20,105 nucleotides of DNA from Thermoguttaceae bacterium (GCA_017454585.1 JAFTCU010000192.1:1-20105), one strand, 5' to 3'; shown: positions 7,969 through 18,000, numbered from the stretch's first letter. A program made the numbers and translations. The notes: generated by a model from the sequence alone, not told the origin.

Positions 7969-9600
7969 GTGAAAATTTTAAAGTTCCTGCACGCATCGAA
8001 TTTCCAGCTTCACATCCCTGTAACCTGCTGGCCTACACCGTATGAGGGAAATCGTGGAGTTTCCACTTCGGCGACCGATTCCGAGAGCGACCAGCCCCGG
8101 AACGCAGGAGATCCTATGCCTCTTTTTTTGGAACGAACAGAAAGCTGGCTCTTTGGTGGGGCCTTCCCAGAGCTTCCAACAGCTGTAAGTGAGGATTGCC
8201 TCTCGGCCCCCTGGAAGAGCGCAGAACGAGTTTTCGACCTCGCGCTGGAACAAAATGTGGATTTTCTGCTTCTCACCGGTGACGTTCTTCAGCCGGATCT
8301 GACCGGATTACGCGGAGTGGTTTTTCTCATTGATCAATTTAAACGCCTGCAGGAACGTGGGATTTCGGTTTACTGGAGACTCGAACGTCCGATCGAAGAA
8401 TGGATGCTTCCCAATTTTCACTTTCCAGAAAACGTTTTTCTCTTTCCGTCCGAAGAACCTCACATCAAAAAGTTTCGTCTGGCCGATTCACCGAAGAATA
8501 TTTTCATCGCAAGCTGGAACTCCTCTAAACCGGATTTCAGCCGTTACGATTTTTCCCGACTTTCAGACGGTAAACTCCCCCCATCCCAAACGATCGCGCT
8601 GTGCCCGGACGAAAAAACTTTCCTGAGTGTCACGGAATTCCATCATCAAAAATCGGCAAAAGAAAAGTCAGGAAAAGAAACATTCCTTGCTTCTCAAAAC
8701 CTGACAGAAACCCCCATTTCCACGGTTTCCTATGTGGCTTTGACTCAAAATCAGGAACGCCTGACTCTGAAGCGTGATTTTCCGAAAAATATTTTGTCCG
8801 ACGAAACCTTCCCTACGATTCTGCACACTCCTGGTCCCATACAGCATCGATCGCCAGATATTTGGGAAGCCCATAAACCACTGCAACCTGCCGGAGTTTC
8901 CATCGTTCAGCTGGATTTGGACGGTGATTTACCCCCTTCCCTTCAGTTTTTCCCGACGGAAACGCTAACATGGCGTTTTCTTGAACGTAAAATTCCTGTC
9001 GATGTTCAGACTTGGGAGTCGCTTCGAAACTGGCTCGTTTCAGCTTTGAAGACAGAGTTTCCCGCAAGTGTTCCAACTGAGGGACATACCCCTTCCCGGA
9101 CGCTGGTTTATTGGCGTTTAACCGGTGAAAAACGTGAGCAAACCCGATTTTTGCGTCAGCTTTTTCAGGAAACAATGGAATCGCTTGGGATCCAGACGAA
9201 GGTCGAAAATCAACAAATGCCGTCCCTGCTCAAACCCCTCCGGGACATTGGAAAGAATCTTCCCGCACGTCCGTGGACGGTATGCGTCACACCGAATCGT
9301 GAGGGGTTGATTCCCTATTCGTGGGGGCAGGGTGAATCGATGCTCAGCGATTTCCTGCGTTTGAGCCAATTTCACCTCAAAAATCTCTCGAACAAAGAGG
9401 GTACTAATACTGCTGTACCGGAAAATTTTGTCCCGCACTCGCTCAACCTGAACGAAACGCTTACGGACGCGCAGATTGCCGCCGGTCTGGAAATCATGGG
9501 ACAGATTAATACCCGGCAGGAAACGGCCGCTCTGGAACTCGCCTCGATTTTGGGAGCACAAGCCTTCGCGGAAACCCAGGAAGGAGGCCGGAAGAAATGA
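7969..9600 (+). CDS. Degenerate SbcD/YhaO-like DNA-repair metallophosphoesterase
   Basis: A 543-residue protein laid out like the YhaO/SbcD (Mre11-type) nucleases but with eroded catalytic motifs. Motif I, usually like FLHAADLHLD, reads FLHASNFQLH (6-15). Motif II is kept in part as VDFLLLTGDVLQPD (97-110). The GNHD motif expected after 'isVYW' is replaced by RLERP (137-141). The GHIH-like motif after 'sYvAL' reads TQNQ (259-262). The later frame SPDIWEAHKPLQPAGVSIVQ and the capping region are recognisable. An extra loop of about 40 residues sits at 20-75. Intact relatives are Mn-dependent nucleases partnering a Rad50/SbcC-like ATPase; here a structural or regulatory role is likely. It starts with GTG at 7969, since the frame is closed upstream at 7942, without a clear ribosome site. 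Its stop overlaps the ATPase start by 4 bp (ATGA), so translation is coupled. Confidence 0.8.
   Translation: MKILKFLHASNFQLHIPVTCWPTPYEGNRGVSTSATDSESDQPRNAGDPMPLFLERTESWLFGGAFPELPTAVSEDCLSAPWKSAERVFDLALEQNVDFLLLTGDVLQPDLTGLRGVVFLIDQFKRLQERGISVYWRLERPIEEWMLPNFHFPENVFLFPSEEPHIKKFRLADSPKNIFIASWNSSKPDFSRYDFSRLSDGKLPPSQTIALCPDEKTFLSVTEFHHQKSAKEKSGKETFLASQNLTETPISTVSYVALTQNQERLTLKRDFPKNILSDETFPTILHTPGPIQHRSPDIWEAHKPLQPAGVSIVQLDLDGDLPPSLQFFPTETLTWRFLERKIPVDVQTWESLRNWLVSALKTEFPASVPTEGHTPSRTLVYWRLTGEKREQTRFLRQLFQETMESLGIQTKVENQQMPSLLKPLRDIGKNLPARPWTVCVTPNREGLIPYSWGQGESMLSDFLRLSQFHLKNLSNKEGTNTAVPENFVPHSLNLNETLTDAQIAAGLEIMGQINTRQETAALELASILGAQAFAETQEGGRKK
9581..9587 (+). promoter_or_regulatory. Strong ribosome binding site for the YhaN-like ATPase
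   Basis: AAGGAGG lies 9 nt before the ATG at 9597, inside the last codons of the upstream gene. Together with the ATGA overlap it points to efficient, coupled translation of the second subunit. Confidence 0.75.
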
Positions 9601-12600
9601 TCATCGAGTCTCTGTACGTCGATCGATTCGGAAAGTGGAAAGGCCTGAAGCTGAAGAACCTTGGGACCGGGGTGAATCTTTTTTACGGGCCAAACGAAGC
9701 CGGGAAAACGACCTTGATGCAGTTTCTGAGGACGATTTTTTACGGTTTCTCCGAGGATAGGCTCGTTTACGTTTTCCCGAATGAACCCGAACAAACAGGC
9801 GGTGAAATTCAGGCAAAAACTCCCTTTGGCCTTCTTACGGTCGCGCGGCACGTAACGGCACTTCCAGACATTGAGCCAGAAAACTCTTCACAGAACCGGG
9901 GTTCCAGAGAAAATCGTTCCCAACTGGAAAATGCCGAAATTCCTTTTTACGCGCAAGATTCTTTCCGGAATCGCTACACAACGCGTAATCTTGAGGACGG
10001 TCTGATCATTACCAACTCAAGAGGGATACGCCAGGATATAAACCAGTGGCGTAGCCTTATCAATTTAACCGATGAGGTTGAATCTGGAAGTGTAACCGGA
10101 CTAAATCCGCTCGAAAATGATGAAACACTTTACAATAATATTTTTGCACTGGGGCTTCAGGAGCTTCAAAAACTTTCCGTCCTGAACTCGACAGAAGCAT
10201 CCAAACGACTTTATGATTTAAGTACGGGACTTGCTCGTTATTCCTCTGCTCGAATTTTGGCGGAACTAATTCGAAACCGACAAAGAATATTAGGCGAAAA
10301 TGCTTTTCCTGAACCCCTGAAAACAGAAGACCTCCAATGGTGTGATGACCTTTCGACTCCTGTATTTCTGAATGAAACGAATGGTCTCCAGAGAATTCCT
10401 CCCTACGAGATCGTTTCCCTTTTGAATTACTGCCAAATTCTGAAGAAGCAGCAGAGAAATATTCAATCACAAAACAAAAAGTACGGGAAAATCAATTCGG
10501 AGAAGTCGGCAATTTCCGGATCTATTACGAAACTGAAAGACGAGATCCAGCAGCAAAAGCACAAAATCCATATTCTGGAAATCGCCCGGGATGTTCAGGG
10601 AGTTTGGGAACAGAGGGCGGAATTGGATTCGCAAATTGTAGCATTTGGAGAACAGAATCCTGATCTGATCGATACCTCTGACAGGGAAATCGAACAACTT
10701 CATGAAAACCTTAAAAAGCTTTCGAGAATTCATCACGAAATTCGAACCATCAAAGAAAATCGTTCGCAGTTCCAAACCCTTTTGAAAGCCCTGGACACGA
10801 AATACTCCGAAGTCGCACTAAACACGGAGCTTCTCTCGTCGGTCCAGGCCATTGAATCTTTTATCCAGCGTCAGGAGTGGATCGAAAATCTGCGCGGCCG
10901 TCTTGAAGACCTGCACCGTCAACAATTGGATTCAGAGGCACAACTGGCTATCGATTACCGTCGGCTTGGTCTTTCGCTCCCGGATTTCGATTCAGTTTCC
11001 ACCCCTGAAAAGGCATTTCCTTACGATGTTCGCACCCTGCGGCCTCTTCGGTCTCCCAACCGAGAAATGCGTCGTCTTCGTAATCAAATCGAGTCTGAAA
11101 GAAAAAAACGCGAGGAATTACTTCATCAAGCCTCTGAAAATACACAAAAAATCGCCGGGTATTTTGAGGCTTGCCGTACTCGTGTAGAATGTTTCCCACA
11201 AATTCGTCAGCTTTCAGGAATGGAAAGTTTTCCTGAAGTATTCCTTCGAGGTGAGTCCCCTGCCTTGAAAAGTCCTGAAACGTCTGGCAAGGCTCAGGAT
11301 CCCTCTGTATCCTCCCAAAGGAATGCCCTTAAAGCCCTGAATTTCAGCATCGTGAATGAAATCCCGCAGGAAATTCTTACCCCTGACGCTACGCAGAAAA
11401 AGACCACCAACGAAACCAGTCTGGTCAAGGAAAAGACCTCTGCACGGATTGACGTGAACGCCCTTTCAGCTCTCCTGGGGGAGGTCCTGGCTAACGTACG
11501 CCGAAGGGAGATACAAGTCTCTCAGCTAACCTCGACACTGAAAAAATTAGAACCTCTGGAGAATGAACGGGCAGATACGCTCCTGAAGCGTATTTTACCA
11601 AAGAGGGAACTTTTCGTGATGGGCGGAACATTCACGCTTGGTCTCGCTTTGACACTTTTCGCGATGTGCCGGCTCTCCGGATTTTTAACGTCCTCATCTT
11701 CCGGATCTACCGGAGTCCTGGGGAATCTCTTTTTAATGTTTTTGGGGTTCGCGTTTTGTTTGGCCAGCATCGCATTCCGGGTCGTTTATTCGCAAAAAAT
11801 AGAACGTAAACTTGCCGGGCTGGAAGACGAACTGAGTACCGCACTGCAACAGCGCGCACGATTAATCCGCCTCGGTTTCGGGCCTCGTGAAGAAGAAATA
11901 ATCGGCCTTTCCGACCCGGAAATTCTCGACCTTTGCAATCATGAAAGCGAAAAAATTACCTCACAATCCGCTTTCCTTGAAAAAGAAATCACAGAAGCGG
12001 AAAATACGGGAATAAACGTTTCGCAACGTTCAGCGCTTCTATCCGAGGCAAGGTTCCATAATGTACGTCTGGGTAATCTCAAACGGGCGCTTGTACAGGC
12101 AAAAGAACGCAGAACCGAGATTTTGAAATCCCTGAACCTTCCCGAAAACTGGAAAGCTTCAAACATCCGGCTCCTGATGGATGCGTCCGACCGAATCCGC
12201 GAGCTATGGCGACGCAGAAGTCGGGACATGGAAGACTTGAAGCTCTACGAAAACGAGCTGAAACTCTTGACCGATCGTCTGCGGAAACTGCTTCCTGTAT
12301 TTGGCCCCGACTTCGGAAGGGAAATGCAGGGCGGTGACTCCCGTTTTCCTTTTGCACCTGGTATCTTTTCCGAAATGCAAACGAGAATCCAGAAAGAGCG
12401 GGAGCGGGAACAGGCACAAAAAAGTCTCGAACAAAAAATCCGCACCAATCGTCAGGAACTCAGAAAATTGAAAGCCGAATACCGGAAAAAATCCCAGATT
12501 CGTACCCAGTTCCTTGAGAATTCCGGAGTCGAAGATGAAAAAAGCCTTAAACTTAAACTCAAGCGTTTGACCCAGTTGAAAGAACTTCGTGAAAAACGCC

Positions 12601-13343
12601 GTGAACTTCAGAAGGAAATTGATTCTGTTGTACAGTTCGCATGCACAGAATCGATGCTTTGGGAAGTGTACGAAAATAATTCACCCGAGCAAATCGAGGA
12701 AAAACGTAAGGTTCTCCTGAACTCTCTCGAAGAAAACGAGTTTCAGCTCACGTCAGCCCAAAAACGGGCAGCGGAATGTGAGACGATTCTCGGAAAAATC
12801 ATCTCTGATGACTCACCGACCCGGATCCAGTATGAACTGATGAAAACCCAAGCCCAAATCGGGCATGCAATCAATTCGTGGCGAATTTTCGCGCTGGCGG
12901 AGCGTTTGGTGGAGACGATCCAGCGGACGTATCGGCTTAAACGCCAACCCAAAACACTGGAATGCGCCTCGGCTTTTCTTCAGGAAATGACGGAAGGAAA
13001 GTACAATCGTGTTTGGACGCCAGTCGATGAAGACCTTTTATTCGTTCAGCGTACCGATGGAACGGTTTTCTCTACCGAGCAGCTTTCAATGGGAACACGT
13101 GAATTGCTTTATCTTGCCATTCGCCTGGCCTTGATCGACGAGTACCGCAAGCGAAATATTAACCTGCCGATCATTCTGGATGATGTTCTGGTGAATTTTG
13201 ACCGCACACGGGCCGCTTCCGCTGCACGAGTTTTGACTAAATTTGCCGGTGAGCAGGCACAAATCTTATTTTTCACAAGCCACGAACACATTCGTGAGAT
13301 TTTCGCCCGAGAAAACGCTGTCATTTGCGACATGACGAAATAA
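9597..13343 (+). CDS. YhaN/SbcC-like membrane-anchored coiled-coil ATPase
   Basis: A 1248-residue Rad50/SMC-type ATPase. The N-terminal lobe carries Walker A GPNEAGKTT (31-39). The C-terminal lobe carries the ABC signature LSMGTREL (1163-1170), Walker B LPIILDDVLVNFD (1190-1202) and the switch His in FTSHEH (about 1226-1231). Long charged coiled coils fill the middle, from about 275-475 and 730-1110. Instead of a CxxC zinc hook, two hydrophobic segments at about 673-692 and 707-727, joined by a short Ser/Gly loop, form a membrane hairpin. This is the plan of YhaN-type proteins, so the coils would be tethered to the membrane. I infer a DNA-end or repair complex with the overlapping upstream phosphoesterase-like protein. 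Family members vary in length, and this one is long. Assignment to the YhaN group is confident; its exact substrate is unknown. Confidence 0.9.
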   Translation: MIIESLYVDRFGKWKGLKLKNLGTGVNLFYGPNEAGKTTLMQFLRTIFYGFSEDRLVYVFPNEPEQTGGEIQAKTPFGLLTVARHVTALPDIEPENSSQNRGSRENRSQLENAEIPFYAQDSFRNRYTTRNLEDGLIITNSRGIRQDINQWRSLINLTDEVESGSVTGLNPLENDETLYNNIFALGLQELQKLSVLNSTEASKRLYDLSTGLARYSSARILAELIRNRQRILGENAFPEPLKTEDLQWCDDLSTPVFLNETNGLQRIPPYEIVSLLNYCQILKKQQRNIQSQNKKYGKINSEKSAISGSITKLKDEIQQQKHKIHILEIARDVQGVWEQRAELDSQIVAFGEQNPDLIDTSDREIEQLHENLKKLSRIHHEIRTIKENRSQFQTLLKALDTKYSEVALNTELLSSVQAIESFIQRQEWIENLRGRLEDLHRQQLDSEAQLAIDYRRLGLSLPDFDSVSTPEKAFPYDVRTLRPLRSPNREMRRLRNQIESERKKREELLHQASENTQKIAGYFEACRTRVECFPQIRQLSGMESFPEVFLRGESPALKSPETSGKAQDPSVSSQRNALKALNFSIVNEIPQEILTPDATQKKTTNETSLVKEKTSARIDVNALSALLGEVLANVRRREIQVSQLTSTLKKLEPLENERADTLLKRILPKRELFVMGGTFTLGLALTLFAMCRLSGFLTSSSSGSTGVLGNLFLMFLGFAFCLASIAFRVVYSQKIERKLAGLEDELSTALQQRARLIRLGFGPREEEIIGLSDPEILDLCNHESEKITSQSAFLEKEITEAENTGINVSQRSALLSEARFHNVRLGNLKRALVQAKERRTEILKSLNLPENWKASNIRLLMDASDRIRELWRRRSRDMEDLKLYENELKLLTDRLRKLLPVFGPDFGREMQGGDSRFPFAPGIFSEMQTRIQKEREREQAQKSLEQKIRTNRQELRKLKAEYRKKSQIRTQFLENSGVEDEKSLKLKLKRLTQLKELREKRRELQKEIDSVVQFACTESMLWEVYENNSPEQIEEKRKVLLNSLEENEFQLTSAQKRAAECETILGKIISDDSPTRIQYELMKTQAQIGHAINSWRIFALAERLVETIQRTYRLKRQPKTLECASAFLQEMTEGKYNRVWTPVDEDLLFVQRTDGTVFSTEQLSMGTRELLYLAIRLALIDEYRKRNINLPIILDDVLVNFDRTRAASAARVLTKFAGEQAQILFFTSHEHIREIFARENAVICDMTK

Positions 13344-13357
13344 GTAATTCTCAGGGA

Positions 13358-13381
13358 GCGGAACTTTTCGAGAGATTCCGC
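13358..13381 (+). terminator. Weak hairpin after the YhaN-like gene
   Basis: GCGGAA (13358-13363) pairs with TTCCGC (13376-13381) around a 12-nt loop, 14 bp after the stop codon. It lacks a following run of T, so it may be a weak or factor-dependent terminator or only an mRNA end-protecting hairpin. Confidence 0.3.
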
Positions 13382-13497
13382 ACTCTTTGCCCCTAAAAGA
13401 TCAAACTCCGCAAGCCTCTTGAATTCTTTTCACTCTCTCAAAATCTTTAATTTTTCAAAAAATTTTCAATTCTTTTCCCAAAAAAGTTTTTTTCATC

Positions 13498-13527
13498 TTG
13501 ATTTTTTCTGGAAAAATACTATATTAT
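13498..13527 (+). promoter_or_regulatory. Probable promoter for the WD40 gene
   Basis: TTGATT (13498-13503), an 18-bp spacer and TATTAT (13522-13527). The 60 bp upstream hold many A and T runs of 4-7 bases that could bend DNA or act as an UP element. The leader to the ATG at 13581 would be about 47 nt and ends with GGAG (13571-13574), 6 nt before the start. Confidence 0.45.
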
Positions 13528-13580
13528 ATTCATGGGAGTAAATTATTCATTTTAATATTGATAAAAACCTGGAGTGAAAA

Positions 13581-14894
13581 ATGTCTCAAGAGACAGAACG
13601 GCCGAAACTTAAAGTTCCGGAATTCAAGAAAGACGATGCAGAGGTTACCTGGTGGGTCAATGGACGCGACACCAAACCAAAATCAACCCTTCGGCGTGAG
13701 AGACGCCGGCGTCTCATCTACACAATTATTTTTGTGTTTATGATTATAATTTTCGGTGGAGCCGTTTTGACCGCCGCGATTTATGGCATTATTTTTTCCT
13801 TGCGTCCCGTTGGTCGAGATGTTCTGACACCGAAAGCTGAGATTGTCAAGACGTTCAGCTCCGGCCATGAAGAAGCCGTGCAGGACCTTGTTTACTCTCC
13901 GGATGGTTTGTTTCTTGTAACAGCTTCCGAGGATTGCACATCCCTGGTTTTAGACGCATTTTCCGGAGATGTTGTCCGCCGACTTGAAGGTCACAAGCAG
14001 GGTGTAACCTCTGTTGCGGCTGTTTCTTTGCTCCGGGAACCGACGGAAGACCGTGACAGAGCACTCGCTGCACTTAGAATTTTGACCGGGAGCAAAGACA
14101 TTCGCGCGATTTTCTGGAATCCCGAAATGAACCCACCAATTCAGCAAAGACTTGGTGATTCAGAGGATTCGAGCGATGAAGAAACACTTCTCTTTGAACT
14201 TCCTCCCGGACACACCAAGGCGATTATGGACGTTGCGTTGAGTGCAGATGGCCGGTACGCCCTAACCGGAAGCCTCGATAACAGGTTTTTGCTTTGGGAT
14301 ACGGGAAACCATTCTCTGATTCGAACGGGTGAGGAAGGAGAAGATGGCGGCGACACACTAACTTCTGATTTGAAACAGCCTCATAAGGGGCCGGTACTCG
14401 CAGTCGCCTTCAGTCCTAATGGAAATTCTTATGCCTCAGGAAGTGAGGACTGCTCCGTCAAGCTTTGGGACAGTAATACGGACCGATTGATCTACTCACT
14501 GGAAGGTCATAACTCCGCCATAACATCCCTGCAATATGGAAGTTCAGGGAATATTCTTCTTTCCGGGAGCCGTGACCAACGCGCTACTATCTGGAGCGTC
14601 CTGAACGGCGCACAGCTCCAGATATTCCAGGCTGAAAATGAAATTATCGACGCGGAAATCAGCCAAAACGAACGTTATGTTCTCACTAATATGTATGAGA
14701 ACACGGCAGTTCTTTGGGATGCGAAAACAGCCAAAAAACTGGTTCAATTCGAGGCACCGGAGCGCATTACTGCCCTGGCTCTCAGTCCGATCCAGGTCGA
14801 TGGATTCCCGCTTTATGTCGCGGTGGCTACCGTCGAAAACCAAATTGTCATTTTCAGCACCAAAAAACTGATTGAAAAGAAACTTAAAAACTAA
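13581..14894 (+). CDS. Single-pass membrane WD40 beta-propeller protein
   Basis: A 437-residue protein. A charged N-terminus with RRERRRR (38-44) precedes one membrane helix (about 45-73); the positive-inside rule puts the propeller outside the inner membrane. About seven WD40 blades follow, opening near residues 95, 137, 210, 268, 309, 351 and 392. The clearest motifs are GHEEAVQDLVYSPDG, TGSLDNRFLLWD, VLAVAFSPNG...SGSEDCSVKLWD, LEGHNSAITSLQY...SGSRDQRATIWS and TNMYENTAVLWD. Blade 2 carries a long acidic insertion (about 181-205). No enzyme domain is attached, so it is probably a protein-interaction scaffold. WD40 proteins are common in planctomycetes, but no partner can be named here. It is 237 bp after the ATPase gene with its own promoter, so it is likely an independent unit. 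The start is supported by GGAG. Confidence 0.9.
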   Translation: MSQETERPKLKVPEFKKDDAEVTWWVNGRDTKPKSTLRRERRRRLIYTIIFVFMIIIFGGAVLTAAIYGIIFSLRPVGRDVLTPKAEIVKTFSSGHEEAVQDLVYSPDGLFLVTASEDCTSLVLDAFSGDVVRRLEGHKQGVTSVAAVSLLREPTEDRDRALAALRILTGSKDIRAIFWNPEMNPPIQQRLGDSEDSSDEETLLFELPPGHTKAIMDVALSADGRYALTGSLDNRFLLWDTGNHSLIRTGEEGEDGGDTLTSDLKQPHKGPVLAVAFSPNGNSYASGSEDCSVKLWDSNTDRLIYSLEGHNSAITSLQYGSSGNILLSGSRDQRATIWSVLNGAQLQIFQAENEIIDAEISQNERYVLTNMYENTAVLWDAKTAKKLVQFEAPERITALALSPIQVDGFPLYVAVATVENQIVIFSTKKLIEKKLKN

Positions 14895-14920
14895 GAACGA
14901 ACTTTCAGATTGGTTCGTTC
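14895..14920 (+). terminator. Hairpin immediately after the WD40 stop codon
   Basis: GAACGAAC (14895-14902) pairs perfectly with GTTCGTTC (14913-14920) around a 10-nt loop, starting at the base after the TAA. It has no T-run and is best seen as an accessory or 3'-end-stabilising hairpin ahead of the stronger terminator. Confidence 0.4.
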
Positions 14921-14940
14921 AATGAGTTTATTTGTAAAGT

Positions 14941-14975
14941 AAAGGCCGGCATAAATGTCGGCCTTTATCTTTTTT
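14941..14975 (+). terminator. Rho-independent terminator of the WD40 gene
   Basis: AAAGGCCGGC (14941-14950) pairs with GTCGGCCTTT (14957-14966), with one G-T wobble and a 6-nt loop, followed by ATCTTTTTT (14967-14975). It lies between convergent genes. On the minus strand the trailing sequence is less T-rich, so termination of the autotransporter transcript here is possible but weaker. Confidence 0.85.
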
Positions 14976-15013
14976 GGATCAATCACACCCTTCCCAATCG
15001 AGGGAGATATTCC

Positions 15014-18000
15014 TTACCATTTGTAGGAAAGCCCCAGATTTCCGGTATGGATCGTGGCACGGTTATTTGTCATGACATCATACCCTCCAAAGAACGTCCA
15101 ATGGCTTGAAGTGTCTGCCGTCAGACCAAGCCCGAGCCATGCGTAGTCACGTCCAAGGTTCGTGCTCGTAACAAAGAAGCTCGCCGCCTCATCATTGAAC
15201 GCGTTATCGGACGGATTATTGTAGGCTGTCTGACCAGGAAGGGCAGACGCTGCGTAGTTCGGATTGCTGAACCGGTTTTCGATCGTCGTCTGCGTGTCGC
15301 AGAATTCGTGGACCCATGAACCACGGAAATTAAATCCGAAGACCGCTCTTTCGGTTCTGTGGCAGCAACTCAGACGGGCGCCAATTTCAGGACGCAAGGA
15401 GCTCAGGTCACCTCCCGAGGAACGCAGGGCCGTTACATATTCGTCCCCTCCGGACTCGATCATATCATCCAAATCCATGTGGATGTAAGTCAAGCCGAGG
15501 AACGGACGCAAAAGGAGCCGGTCTTGAGCGAAGCTCAAAGTCGCTGCGGTTTCAAGGCGCATGGACTGCTGGAAGCTGCCGCGTTCACCTTCATGCTGAC
15601 GGGCGATTTGGGCGTGTTCACCTCCAAAGGCAACATAACGTGAGGACTGGTAGTTACCATACGAAATGTTTCCGCTCGCCATAATGTAGCCGTACTCGTT
15701 GTGGAACAAACCGTACAAACCCAAGTCATAATAGTCCGTTTTCGCGCTGGCAGGGACATCTTTTTCCGAAACCCTGACATTCTGGTATTGGAAATACGCT
15801 CCGGCACGAACATTGAACTCGTAGATGTAGTCATAACCGACGATCACACCAGCCGAGTCGTAGGTATGCGCCTGACCATTTCCATCGGATTCAAATTTTC
15901 CAGTGTTACCAACAAATCCGCCCCACAGATTCTTTCCGCGTTCTTCTGAAGTGTCATACATATCGTACACGCAATCGAGCGGACGAATGAAGTTGGCGAG
16001 ATTCTGGTGCGCAAACCACGTGTTCTGCATACCGAGCAACCCCTGATTCGAGTAAATCGCTCCGGAAAGCTGGTCGAGGTTTCCGAGGGAATCGCCGCCC
16101 GCTTCGCGCGAATCGTCTAGCGCTTCCAGTACTTTGAAGAGGTCACCTTCGTCGTAGGAGTCGTTCGTCGTGTTGATGGAGTAGGCAATTCGGTCAACGT
16201 ACTTGCCGATCGCCTGCTGATCTTCTGATGCGCCTTCCAAATCGCCGTACGTGTAATCGCGGCGCAGGGAGACCCAGTACTCGTTCTGATTGTAGAAACC
16301 TTCCGCGTGGAAGAGTTTCGGGATCGCCGATGAAATGGTCGGGGAGGTGATCGAGGAGTTTTCTCCGTAGGGCGAATTCGTGGCGGTGATGGTCAGCGGA
16401 CTGTTCACGGTCAGACCGTGCGTCTGTTCCTGAGGCTCACTCCACGTAGGATCGTGATTCAGGGCACCGGCTTCCGACCCTTCCACGAGCAGGAACGCGT
16501 AGTCTTTGCCGACTTCCAGGCGTTCACCGTAGAAGTTGATCGTTCCGCCGTTCAGTGTCGCTGCGCCATTGACGGAGATTTTGCTCGTTTTGCCATCGTA
16601 AACCTGGACGTTGATCGTACCGGTCGATTCGTTCGTGAAGTCCTCGTCCACGATGATGTCCTTGAAGCCCGTGAGCGTACCGGCGTTGGTGAAGCTCCCG
16701 CTGACCGTCGTTTTGGTCACGTCGGCGATCAGGCCGCTTTCCGCGTTCGTCATGTCTCCGGTCACCTGGAAGTGCGTGCCGGCCGGGTTCCCAAGGATCT
16801 GGCCCTCGTTCTGGACGTCGCCGTTTGAGGCGATGGAATCGAACGCCTGGATCGTGCCGTCGGCCGAGTTCTGGATCCCGTCCACCTTCAGGGTGGAGTT
16901 GGTCCCGGTGCCCGAAATAAGGTTTTCGTTTTGAAGTTCACCCGCCACGTTGACCGTCTGGAAGTTGGAAAGTTCGCTCTGGTTCGTGAGCTTGCCGTTC
17001 TGGTTCAAAACCGAGTTGGCCCCGGTTCCCTGGATCAGGCCGGTATTGATGAGGTCCGCATCGTTGGTGACGGTTCCAAAGCCTGCGATCGTTCCGCTGA
17101 AGGCCCCGCCGTCGCCGGTCATTTCCCCGGTTTTCAGGCTGGCGGTCGTGGTCCCGGTTCCCAGGATGGAGCCGGAAACGTTGGCCGTCCCCGCCACGTC
17201 GAGATCCTCGAGGTTTTGGATCGTCCCGGCATTTTCGAGCTCCCCGAACGCATATTTCGAGCCGGCCCCAGAAGCGGTGATCGTCGCATCCGCTTCGTTG
17301 GTGACTTTGCCGGTCACGTCCGCGTTCTCAAAGTTGGAGATCTGCCCATTCCCCTGGTTTCTCAGCTCGTTACGGACCGAAAGGCTGGAATTTTTACCGG
17401 TGCTCGCAAGGATCCCGGAGTTGGTCAGGTTTTCATCCACGGCCAGCTTTTCAACGTCGCCAACCGTCCCGGCATTTTCCAGTTCCCCGAACGTGTAGTT
17501 CGAGCCGGCCCCGGAAGCGATGATCGTCCCGTCGGCCGAGTTGGTGGCTTTGCCGGTCACGTCCGCACTCTCAAAGTTGGAAATGGTGGACTCGTTGTTC
17601 AGGTTCCCGCCGATGGAGAGTTTGGAATCTTTGCCGGTGCTTTCGAGGGTCCCGGAGTTGGTCAGGTCTTCTTTCACGATGAATTTCTCAACGCCGCCGA
17701 TCTCCCCGACATTTTCCAGATTGCTCATGAACTTGAAGAGTGAACCTTCACCCGTTCCGAGCATCGTGCCGGAGTTTGTGACGGGGCCTTCCGAAAGGAA
17801 CGTGGTCGTTTCGAGCTGGCCGATGTTGGTCAGGCTGCCGACCGAAACCGATTCGAAATTTTTGATCTCACCCTGGTTTTCAACGGCTCCGAACGCGATG
17901 AAGGACGAGGCGAAACCTTTGCCGTAAATCAAAGCGCCCTGAGCGTTGGTCACATCCTGATCCACTTCGATGAAGCGGGCGTCAAGAATCGACCCCGAGT

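Noticed and set aside
8049..8200. Frameshift or pseudogene in the YhaO-like gene, suggested by the non-family stretch at residues 20-75
   Set aside because: The frame is open over all 543 codons, recognisable family segments lie before and after in the same frame, and the 4-bp overlap with the ATPase gene is intact, so a lineage-specific loop is more likely.
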